Source: Campanula takesimana (Eukaryota; Streptophyta; Magnoliopsida; Asterales; Campanulaceae). Taken from it: a DNA stretch of 64,000 bases. The stretch covers positions 2,232,001 to 2,296,000 of the forward strand of contig JAOWBW010000025.1 of assembly GCA_026119855.1 (NCBI GenBank). The letters run 5' to 3'. The notes under the pieces are model-generated. The model ran no database searches and was not told where the DNA came from. It worked only from the letters and a program-made list of their open reading frames with translations. Numbering within the stretch: the stretch's first letter is position 1; every line of letters begins with the position of its first letter. Positions 1 to 9,873 of this stretch are shown one piece after another. The translations under genes and the position numbers were made by a program.

Positions 1-1737
1 ATAAATATCACATAGCACATCGCAATTATCATATAACAGATAGCAGCGGAAATAAACACCTAACAAAGGATATAGCCAAGGTTTTCCAAACCGGAACATC
101 CAAATAAAGGATCGCTGCGCAGCTTCAATAATCAACCAATCAACATCTTCATAATGGCATGAAAGCCGAAGAGAAAACCTCGGTACCGGAACCAAATCAT
201 ACAAGTGTCACAAGGGACAAGGACCATGACACAAAGTCATGCCCATTAGCCAGATGCATTCACAAAGGAACGCTGACTTATCCTTTCCAAGGCCAATCTG
301 GAGAAGGGGTATAGTAAGGGCAAAACAATGGTCAACATTATAATGGACTTGGCTTTGCCATTATAATCTTTCCCATCGCCCGATGCAACAAATATGCCAG
401 CTGGGCTTCCAAATGAATGCTAAGTAATAATAATTTAGCATGAATGAACAACTTAAGGTTCCAAAGTAGGGAACCATTCCACTTAAATCACCACAAAGGT
501 AAACCAATACAAACCGTGCATCAAAGATGACCACATTCTCAAAATGATACTTAATCAAATTCCATCTCGTATTTATTCACAAAGGAATCAAACCCAATCA
601 ATAAAGTGTTCCAACAATGACACTTAACACTTACTTAATTTCAAACACAAACTTGATCACAAAGGACTCAATTCTAACACTAGAATGCACTACAATGTTC
701 ACTAAGGTCAACTAGGAGGACACCCAAGAATTGGATCACAACGCATTCTTTAGTCACACGATTTAACAAAATGTACATTTTTCAGAGACCTGTGCGGCCG
801 CCCAAGATGGGTTGTGCGGTCGCCCAAAGTGCCTCAAAACAAGAACAAAAACTCTCAGAAAGATGCGCGGCCGCCCAGTAAGTTTTGTGCGGTCGCACAA
901 CATGCCGGAATCGCCAGAAATCGGGAAGAACAACATGGGTTCTTCCATTTTCAACCCAAAACACATAACACCCAAAATCTCAACTCCCAACTCATATACT
1001 AAAGTGCCAAAACAACTTATGAGTCTAAAAGGACTCCTAAAACAACATTTAACAACCAAAAATCAAGAATCAAACCAACATTCAAGATTTCACCATTTTT
1101 GATCAAAAACCCAAATAAATTCCAAATAAATTGAAAACTCATCCAAACTTCAAATATAACACATAAATCATCATATAAGCATAATATGAACATTTTATCA
1201 TTTAAATGGGGGAAAAGTAACTTACTTGCAAATTCTCAAAGTTGACGGGTTTCAAATCTTTTTGACTCTACACGATCCTAGCGACGATCTAAACAACGTT
1301 TACGCTTTAAGAAATGAGAAAAGATGAGAGGAAGAGGAAGTAAATGAAGAGAGAAGGAAAAGAGAAGAATGTTTACCTTTTTGCTAGAGAGAGAGAGAAG
1401 AATGCTGGGAGGAGAAGAATGAGGGTGAGGGAGATGGTGAGGGAGGTGAGGGAAGGTGTAGGGAGGGAGTAGGGGGGGTTTATTTTAAAAACTTACACTA
1501 GGCCCCCTCTCTCACACTACACACACAAACACTACACTCCCTACTAACTATTAAGACTCAACACTTTCACACTAGCCCAAATAACTCGAATAAAATGCTA
1601 GGCACAATTATTATAACACATATATTGCACACATAATTATTTAAATAAATAATAATTTAAATAAATAAATAAGCAAATAATTAAATAAAAATCATTTAAT
1701 TACTAATAAAATAGAGCCTATATTTCGGGTCGTGACA
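1..1737 (-). mobile_element. Tekay-like chromovirus LTR, partial, inserted in Tat1 5' LTR
   Basis: This stretch matches the LTR at 43554-45743 from that copy's position 44023 to its end, and it ends in CGGGTCGTGACA at 1737, the terminus of every LTR of this family in the window. The sequence then switches to Tat1 LTR sequence (ACCTAAGG..., matched again at about 26308). The opposite end lies left of the window, so the TSD cannot be tested. It contains the conserved hairpin (337-367), four GC-rich modules (791-900) and donor-like ACTTAC (1220-1225). It could be a solo LTR or the 3' LTR of a longer element. Confidence 0.88.
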
Positions 1738-3437
1738 ACCTAAGGTTATTTCCCACCTCCCTCCTCCATATACTCACCTCCCTCATCCATTTTATCATAG
1801 ATGATACATACCACACTCTTGCTCTCTCTAAGCAACAAAAAGAGCTCTCAAACCTCAGTCCATAAACCACCACAACACCACCATATCACCACCAAAATCC
1901 CACCCTAAACACTACACAAAGCAAAGCAAACAACCCACTCAAACACTCTCTCAATCTAAGGCAAACACCTTAAGAAAAACAACAAAAAAGTCTTCCCTTG
2001 GAAGCAAAGGAAGCACATCTAGGTAATCTCTTGTTCTTGTAAAGTTCATCCATGTAAAATGTAGATCCTTATGTGATTTGGAAAAGGGTCTAGCCACTTG
2101 TTAGGCTAGACCCCCATTTGATGTCCAAAAGATGTAATGTTGATACTCTTGTTGTTCTTCTCTCTAAATGATGATATACCATGATTAAATGCTCAAATGG
2201 CTGTTGTTTTATGTTTTTCATATATATATCTATGTGTATCCAAAGTTTCATGCTCATACCATCTCATTTGAGTGAGTTTTCATGGGTGTTTTCATCCCTT
2301 TTGTAGATTTCCAGCAGACTGTCCATCTGCACCTTTCTGTCTTGTTGCTCTCTTTGTGCATAGAAAACTTGGGTTTTGGTCTTATACAACAAAAAGGACT
2401 TTGTTCTAGACAAACAAAGGAAGATGAGAATGTAAATATATTATTTTTACCCTGAGTGGAAGAGGTTCTTTCCATTTTTTGTTTCAACTCTCTGTTCTCA
2501 GATTAGCATACTTCCTGTTCTGACACCAAAATGTCAGAGGTGTTTTTTGTAACTTAAACTTGCTAAATGGACTTTAAAATTTCCAGATATAAACTCTTAT
2601 ATGTTAGGAATAACTTTCATGTTTAGTTTTTCCCATGATTTACCCGTTTTCATGATGCACAAAGTGGATCTTTTTTGGAAGTATGAATATCTGTCAGATT
2701 AGGCTGTTGAAAGTATGATATTGCATGCCTTATTTGGACACCATAACCTGCTCCTAAAATTAGAGGAAAATTCATGGTTGATACTTTATGTGTTAGGGAC
2801 TTTTACTAATATTCACTTTCCATATTGTCCAAGCATAATATCAGGTACACAAGGAAGGAAGGGACAGCAGTCCCTAAAATCTTTGGGGACGGAGTTTGGA
2901 CATTCTTTTTTATGGGATTTGTTTCCCTTTTTGTTCACCATTGTAAATATTAATCCCCCACCCTTTTTTGTGATATCCTTTACTGGATATGAATGCTAAA
3001 CCATTTTCAAAACCAAGTGAGAGTCCACCCAAACCGACTCTCATTTGTGAATTAAAGCAAACATTCCTAGAATAGGAAGACTCCCATGTATATAAATCAC
3101 TATTTTAGTTAGGGCATAAAAGAATGGCATAAAAGGCAAAAAATGAATTTAAGTAGCATGCATACTAGAGACCATCACGGGCGAGGAGAGTGTCTAACCC
3201 CTTCTCTTCTCGTAACTTAGCCCCCGAACCCACTTTTTCTAAACAAAAGGTTTTATCTTCGTTTTTCCTAAAATAAAATGAGGTGGCGACTCTTGACTGT
3301 TTTGATTCCATCGAGAGGAAACCATTGTGTGAGAACCGAGCGCATTTCCTAAAGCGCATGAGCACAAAACGGACCCGAATCGCCCTCGCGGGACGATCAT
3401 TTCGCGGATTCCGGCTTTTCGAGCGCGGGCTCTCACA
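1738..3437 (+). repeat. Tat1 5' LTR, 3' portion
   Basis: The LTR ends at ...GGGCTCTCACA immediately before a PBS-like sequence at 3438. Its first 750 bp match the 3' LTR near 26310-27065 with few differences. The 5' beginning (TGTAGATACCCC in the 3' LTR) is separated from this part by the chromovirus LTR at 1-1737. The rest of this LTR (2487-3437) has no partner because the 3' copy is truncated. No coding region is supported here; the short ORFs are chance. Confidence 0.82.
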
Positions 3438-3455
3438 GTGGCGACTCTGCTGGGG
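3438..3455 (+). other. Tat1 primer-binding site
   Basis: TGGCGACTCTGCTGGGGA lies one base after the LTR end. It resembles the PBS of Ogre/Tat elements, described as complementary to the 3' end of a tRNA-Arg. This places the LTR/internal boundary and supports the lineage call. Confidence 0.75.
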
Positions 3456-4449
3456 ATTTTTATTAAGTGGGCTAGACTCTAATTTTGGTGCATGCCATGC
3501 TTTATATGCTTTGCCTTGTTTGTATATATTTATGCCCTAACCTTTGTTTTGTAGGGACATTCTTTTTCCTTCACCCTCTTATTTGTATATATATGCATGC
3601 GTGGTGGGTGATTCCCTTAATAAAGAAAAAGAAAATGGATAAAATAAAAAAAAAGGAAAAGAAAAGGATTTTCTTGTTTTCTTTACTTTCTTTCAAAATC
3701 ATTTTTTAACTCATAGATACCTCACACACATGCACGTTTTTGAAAATAACATCTCGTAGAACCGTACAAACCCGAGAAGGTAACCCGAGGGTATAAGGGA
3801 GCTCATTGGACTTCCCTATAGGGCCCGCGGTGTACATTCTCACCCCAAAGCGCACCTATTAGTCGTTGCGATGGGTGTAAGCCAATCTTCCCCGTTACCA
3901 AGCCACGATGTCCATGTTTTCCAAAAAAAAAGACACGTCCCAGACTTCATGCCGGTTTTTGTCTAGCAATTTCACCTCAATCCTATGCATTTCCCAAAAG
4001 GTCATAAAAAACCTACATTGTGGAAATTCATTGAAATGCTCAGATTGACTTTAAATTGTCAAGACCCTCCCTTAGACCGTAACCTAATGGTGGATCCCCG
4101 AAAGAGTATAGGCCCTTTGCTAGGGGCTTGGACGTCCAATAGTACAGGTGAAAAACGTTGGTCCTATACTTTGGAGACGGTATCCACTATTCCAAGATTT
4201 CATGCGAAAATATGTCAAAATAAAGCAAGTGCTTATCCGGCATTCTTGGTTTGTTTTTGTGATTTTTTGAACTCCTTTTGAATCAAGCTCAGAAAATCTC
4301 GATCCTTTCCACTCTCTAATCAGCCCTATACACCATCCCTTTCAGATACTCTAAGCCTGGCATCCACTTGGAAAGGGGGAGTTAGAAACCGCAAGGGGAG
4401 GTTGATCCGAGTTACCGAGGCAGTGCCCGTTGTCGAAGAAGCTGCTGCA
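3456..4449 (+). other. Tat1 leader between PBS and gag
   Basis: About 1 kb with no protein I recognise. An open frame at 3985-4281 (98 codons) has no visible motif and I do not call it a gene. Ogre relatives carry an additional ORF upstream of gag; I see no convincing counterpart here. Confidence 0.5.
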
Positions 4450-5089
4450 ATGGCCGAAGAAGGGAATGATCAGGCCTATGTGCTGCCACCGGGTCTTTAA
4501 GCATGGTTAGAACAGAATGTGTTGGGTCAGATGAGAACTTAGCAAGACGAGTTACTTGCTACGCTTGTTCAGATGCAGAATCAGAATGGTAATAGGGCTC
4601 CTAATGGCAATCCGAATGGAAATGACAATGGTAATGGGGCTCCTAATGGCAACCCCAACGGAAATCCCAATGGCAATCCGAATGAAAATCAGAATGGTAA
4701 TGGGGCTCCTAATAGCTACCCCAATGGCAATGGCAATCCTAATGTGAATGGAAATAGCAACGGCATCCCCACCGTGAAGTTGAATCTCAATGGTAGTAAC
4801 ACCAATGGTCATAATCATCACAAAGGTGTCCATCCTCATGGTCATGTGGCTCATCCAGACTTTAGTGGCCTCAATCCCAACTTCATCTTGAATCAAGCAA
4901 ACTTTGTGGTGAACCCATCTCAGTATCCACCCGATCATAACGCCTTTGCTCACTATATGCAAACTCTGTATCCGAATCAGCAACCCAACGGCTATGGTGC
5001 TTTTGCTTGTGGTGTCTCTCCGTAAGGAACTTCCCATGGGCAAGATCCTAACTTGGTCCGTCAAATGGAAGCATTCTACAAAGGGGTCC
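4450..5089 (+). pseudogene. gag: Tat1 gag, N-terminal part, interrupted by solo LTR
   Basis: The frame starts at an ATG at 4450 (MAEEGND...). It has in-frame stops at 4498-4500 (TAA), near 4540 (TAG) and at 5023-5025 (TAA), and continues to the solo LTR at 5090. From about 4573 it encodes an Asn/Gly-rich low-complexity tract built on NGNP repeats, followed by His/Asn-rich sequence. Its frame is the same as that of the segment beginning at 7757 once one copy of the GGTCC duplication is discounted, so both are parts of one gag. Gag forms the particle shell of the retrotransposon. The start codon is uncertain because the N-terminus of Tat Gag is poorly conserved. Confidence 0.7.
4573..4765 (+). 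repeat. Short coding repeat (AATGGnAA/CCnAATGGC) in Tat1 gag
   Basis: Imperfect 12-18 bp units such as CCTAATGGCAATCC and AATGGTAATGGGGC encode alternating N, G and P residues. The open frames on other strands over this region are by-products of the repeat. Confidence 0.8.
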
Positions 5090-7755
5090 TGTCGCGACCC
5101 CGAACCCGCGGGTCAGGAATACGCGAGCTGGACGTCGACTTAAAACCAAAACTCTAAAATATAGAAGTTAAAAATTCCATTTGAACCCAAAAGATGATAA
5201 CACAAGGTTTTACAAATCCAAGTTTTAAATCAACAAAGTACATCTAACATAAGCTCCACAGCTTATACCCAAAAGAATAAAATATACAATTCGTAATGAC
5301 GTCAATACTGGTAAAACTATCCCCAAAAGGTTATACATTTAAATAATGTAAACCGATCCATAACAACCTGCCCCAAAATCTCAATCCTCTCGACGTCCTC
5401 CTCGATCCGCGAATTCTAATCCTTTTCCTCCTGGGGAGGGGGGTTAAGGAAAAACAAAGATGGAAATAAACGGGGTGAGATAAAATCTCAGTAAGTTACT
5501 AATGCAACTACATGACATGCTATAATACAATAAACAATAAACAATGATAATATCACATAGCATGTAACAATTAACAGTCAACAGATGGCAGCGGAAAGTA
5601 AACACATAACAAAGGATATTAGCCAAGGTTTCCCAACTGATAGAACCAATTAAAGGATCGCTGCGCAGCTTCAACAATCCACCAATCCATATCTTCACAG
5701 TAGCATAAAAGCCGAAGAGAAAACCCCGGTCAGAAGCGACCAATCAACCCATCAATCAAACAAACCATCTTCATAGTAGCATAAAAGCTGAAGAGAAACC
5801 CGTTACCGGGACCAATAACAATGTAAAGTGCCACAAGGGGCGGGAGCCATGCCACAAAGTCATGCTCCAAAACGATTAGCTAGAATACCCACAATGGAGC
5901 TAGCTCATCCCAACCAAGGCCAATCTGGATGAGGACAGAAGGACCAATGGGCGATGCTATACTGGACTTGGCTCGTGCCATTATAGCATTATCCATTGCC
6001 TGACTCGATACACAATTTAACCAGCTGGACTTTCAATAATGCTAAGTAATGAATACTAGATTTAAAAACATCAAAAGGGTTCCAAAGTAGGGAACCGCAC
6101 CAATTAATCACCATAAAAGATGCAAATGATTACTCAAGAAGAGTTCAACAACAATAAACACAAGGAGTTTCTCATAAAAGAGTCCAACAACATTGACCAT
6201 TAAAACATAATGATTTCAAGATAAGGCATGTACCAAATACATCCTAAATATGATATCCACAAGTTAATCATAAAGAGCACAACCCAAACGGTCGCTCACA
6301 AATGGCATAATGACTATTACCAAAATGACCCTAAACATTTACTCAAAAGGTATACTTGGGCTATGAACTCAACCATCTCATCACACCTGGAATTCCAAAT
6401 GAGAAATCCAAATGAATACATCTTAAGGTTAATCAAACCGTAGGTACCCAAATGCCAATTCACGCTTTATCTCCGATCCTAACGAACCCATTCTAAACAC
6501 CCCAAACGAATCCGAAAGGTTACACTTATTAGAACATGATCACGACAGGACTAAAACCTACACCTTGGTATTCAATAACAACCCTCTAGGTACTATAGGA
6601 CATCGCCTAAAACCCAGACCAAGTCTTACTCGAAAATCAATTCGGTTGGAACAAACACGAATACATCATAAGATGCCCAAACAATACTTGATCAAATTAC
6701 ATAACTCTATTGTTCACAAAGGAACCAATTTTAATTACTAAAGTGTTCCACGGTGTTATCTTAAGTTAATTAGGGGAAGGAACCCTAAACTAGTTAAGCC
6801 ATTTAGTTTAAACAAGCAAAAAGGGCAATTTTCCAAGCAGGCGGGCGGGCGGGCGCCTGGGCCGGGGCGAGCGCGCGCCTGTTTGACCAGAAGGTCTGGC
6901 CGCTAGAAGTAGGGGGTGCAGGCGGGCGCCTGTGTCACGGCGAGCGGGCGCCTGGTCTGCGTTCTGGGCGGAAAACAGAGCTGGGTTCATCAAATTCCTT
7001 ACCATTTCCATACCATTATCATAACACCCAAAATCAACACTCCCAACACGATTCCTAAGGTATCCAAACATCATTTAACCAAAAAGGGGACCTTAACAAC
7101 ACCCTTTATCAACCAAAAATCAAGACCAAAATCCCACATTCAAGATTTCACCATTTTTAACCAAAAATTCAAATAAATTCCAAACAAATTCAAAACCCAA
7201 CCAAACTTCAAATATAACACATCAAGCATTATCTAAACATGATATGAACATTTTAGCATCAAATGGGGGAAAAGTAACTTACCCGGATTTTCTCAAAGGT
7301 GACGGAACTCGAAATTTCTTGGCTTCCTACGATCCTATCGACAATCTAAACATGATTCATGTTTTAAGAAATGAGAAATAACAAGAGGAAGATGATGGAA
7401 ATGTAGAGAGAAGGTAGAGAGAAAACTTACCTTTTTCACCCATGGAAGAGAGAGAGAGAGAGAGATGGCTGGGAATGAAGAGAGTGAGGGAGAAGATGAG
7501 TAGGGAGGGAGTAGTTAAAATGATTTAAAGAACTTACGCTTAGGCCCCCTCCTCAACACTACACACAAAACTTACACTCCCTACTTACAATTAAGACCCA
7601 ACAATACTACACTAACCCAAATAAAATGCTAGGCATGAATTATTATAACTCATAAATTATTAATTAAGTAATAATTTAAATACATAATTAAGCAAATAAA
7701 TAAATAATAATTATTTATCACCAATAAAATAGAGCCTAGTTTTTGGGTCGTGACA
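5090..7755 (-). mobile_element. Solo LTR of Tekay-like chromovirus, TSD GGTCC
   Basis: Begins TGTCGCGACCCCG at 5090 and ends GGGTCGTGACA at 7755 (2666 bp). It is flanked by GGTCC at 5085-5089 and 7756-7760, a clean 5-bp target-site duplication. No internal region is present, so it arose by recombination between two LTRs of a former element. It carries the covarying hairpin (5954-5989), GC-rich modules based on GGCGCC (6835-6955), a donor-like ACTTAC at 7425 and 7277, and an acceptor at 5431. A segment of about 70 bp around 5690-5800 is locally duplicated, part of why it is longer than its relatives. Confidence 0.95.
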
Positions 7756-9834
7756 GGTCCCATATGTACCTCTTACTAGAGCTGAGATTGAAATGAAAGA
7801 AATGTTGAGAAAAGTCATGAATAAAGGAGAATTTTCTGCAGATTCCTTGAAATTATCTCCGTTTGCTGTTCTGCCCCCTAAATTCAAAATTCCCGATGTG
7901 GAAAAATTCGATGGTACGGGGTGCCCAATGGCCCACCTGAAATATTATGCTCATGCAATGCAGTCTCGTGGGGCTAAAGTCGGTGCTATGGCCTCCAACT
8001 TCCATTTGACTTTGGTAGGAGCCGCTAAGCACTGGTTCATGGCTGTGGATGCTAATTTGGTTGATAATTTGGGAAAGCTTGTGGATGAATTCCAAAAACG
8101 ATACAAAGATAACTCCAACTGGGAGTAGAGCCACCGTGATCTTGATTCGTGTGCTCAGCGTGAGAAGGAATCGTTCTCTGAATTTGCAAGTAGGTGGAGG
8201 AAGAAAGTCGCTCAAACTTTGGAAAGGCCCGACGGTGCAGAGAAAACTCGCATTTTCCTTAAGAATCTTCAGCCGGTATATGCAGATAAGATGAAATATC
8301 TCCCATTTCTAGATTTTGCTTCTATTCTAGATGTGGGTTCCCGTATCGGTGAAGATGTCCGAACTGGGGTGATCAAGATAGATCCTTCTCCTAGCTCCTA
8401 CAGGTTCCGACCTACTGCTAAAGCCCCGACGCCAGTTGTGAACAATGTTGCCATGACTCCCACTCCCTTTTGGAACAATAATGTGGGACGGAACAGCTAC
8501 AATAGGGTACCCCCGTGCTATAATCAAGACGGGTCTGTGAATTCCATCAACGATCAGCAAAGGAATGGTAGTAATCGGAGAGAGAGGCAGTTTGATAAGT
8601 TCAACGCTCCGTTGTCCACTATTTTCCAAGGATTGGTCGCCCAAAGGGTATTGAAACCGATAGAAGGATACCGCCCGCCTAATCCACCTCTTAAGAATTG
8701 GGACGCGAGCAAGTATTGTGCATACCACGTATCACCTGGTCATGCGACAGACGATTGTTGGAATTTGAGGCACACTCTGCAAGACATGATTGACGATGGG
8801 CTCATTCAGAAACCACCCCAACCGAATGTGGTGACTAATCCCTTGCCGGGAATCGATATGATCGAATTTGAAGAAGACTACTCAATGACTAGTTTCATAG
8901 TCCCAAAGAAAGCTTTGGATTACACCGTGACCCCTGTTATTTCCGAAGACTTTGAGTGCCACATGATCTCTTGGGATTCAATCTTGTCTAGTGCTAAAGC
9001 CGTTGAGGAACGAAAGGCTCCTCTTGAAAAGGCCACTTGGATTGGTGGAAACGTGAATCATCTCACTCGCTCAGGGAGAGCCTATCAGTCTCCGAATCTT
9101 GAGGCGAGCGAATCTAGAAAGGACAAAGAAGGAGCTTCCCCTCAGAAAGAAAAGGTCGCCGAGAACCAAGTCTTAACGCAGTTAAAGAAAACCCAGGCTA
9201 ATATATCCATTTGGGGTTTGCTTTCATCTTCTCAAGAGCACCGAGACACTCTGGTTAAATCTCTCACTCAAGCTGTTATCCCAATTGAGACGTCTCCCAA
9301 TGACCTTGTCCACATGGTCAGCAACATTCATTTTGGGAATATTATCACTTTTACTAATCTCGATGCACCGAAAATTGGTCTTAATCATATCGAAGCTCTG
9401 CACATCACAGTCGGGGTTGGAGGTGAGCACTTAGCTCGTGTGTTGGTCGATAATGGCGCTTCGGTCAATGTTTGCCCCATGCATGTTCTCGCAGATTTGG
9501 GAATTAAGATAACTGATTTGGCTCCACCTTCTCAAGTGGTACGTGCCTACGATAGCACCAGTCATTGTGTCTTGGGTGTTATCTCCCTCACTCTCACTAT
9601 TGGCCCTCTTGTAATGCCAATTGAATTTCAAGTGATCGACATCAAGTCCCCATTCAGTCTACTATTGGGACGCCCTTGGATCCATGGAGTGAAAGGGGTA
9701 GCTTCTTCTTACCATCAATGCATCAAGTTCATTCACGACAATCATGTTGTGGTAGTTCACGCCCAGGATGATACGCAAGTCAATGATCTCCCAATCTTGG
9801 GAATTGAGCACAAAGATATCGGTATTTCTTGAGT
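7756..9834 (+). pseudogene. gag-pro: Tat1 gag C-terminal part and protease
   Basis: One frame runs from 7757 to the stop at 9832-9834, broken once by TAG at 8126-8128. The first part carries the Gag core (AKHWFMAV, FQKRYKD, FSEFASRWRKK). A knuckle-like C-X2-H-X4-H-X4-C lies near 8720-8760 (CAYHVSPGHATDDC), as in Tat Gags. The aspartic protease active site is LVDNGAS with the Asp codon at 9449-9451; DNG rather than DSG/DTG is common in this lineage. A second hydrophobic protease strand (FSLLLGRPWIHG) follows near 9650. The product would cleave the Gag-Pol polyprotein. The nonsense codon and the upstream insertion make the gene non-functional as it stands. Confidence 0.82.
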
Positions 9835-9873
9835 TGTTTTAAGGTGATCCCACAAGCTCGGATCCATGCTATT

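Noticed and set aside
2715..3709. Short plus-strand frames within the Tat1 LTR and leader
   Set aside because: They lie in LTR/leader sequence, lack motifs, and the LTR partner at the 3' end does not support coding.
4552..5064. 170-codon minus-strand frame opposite Tat1 gag
   Set aside because: Shadow of the Asn/Gly repeat; Ile/Arg-rich and without any motif, while the plus frame continues into real Gag-protease.
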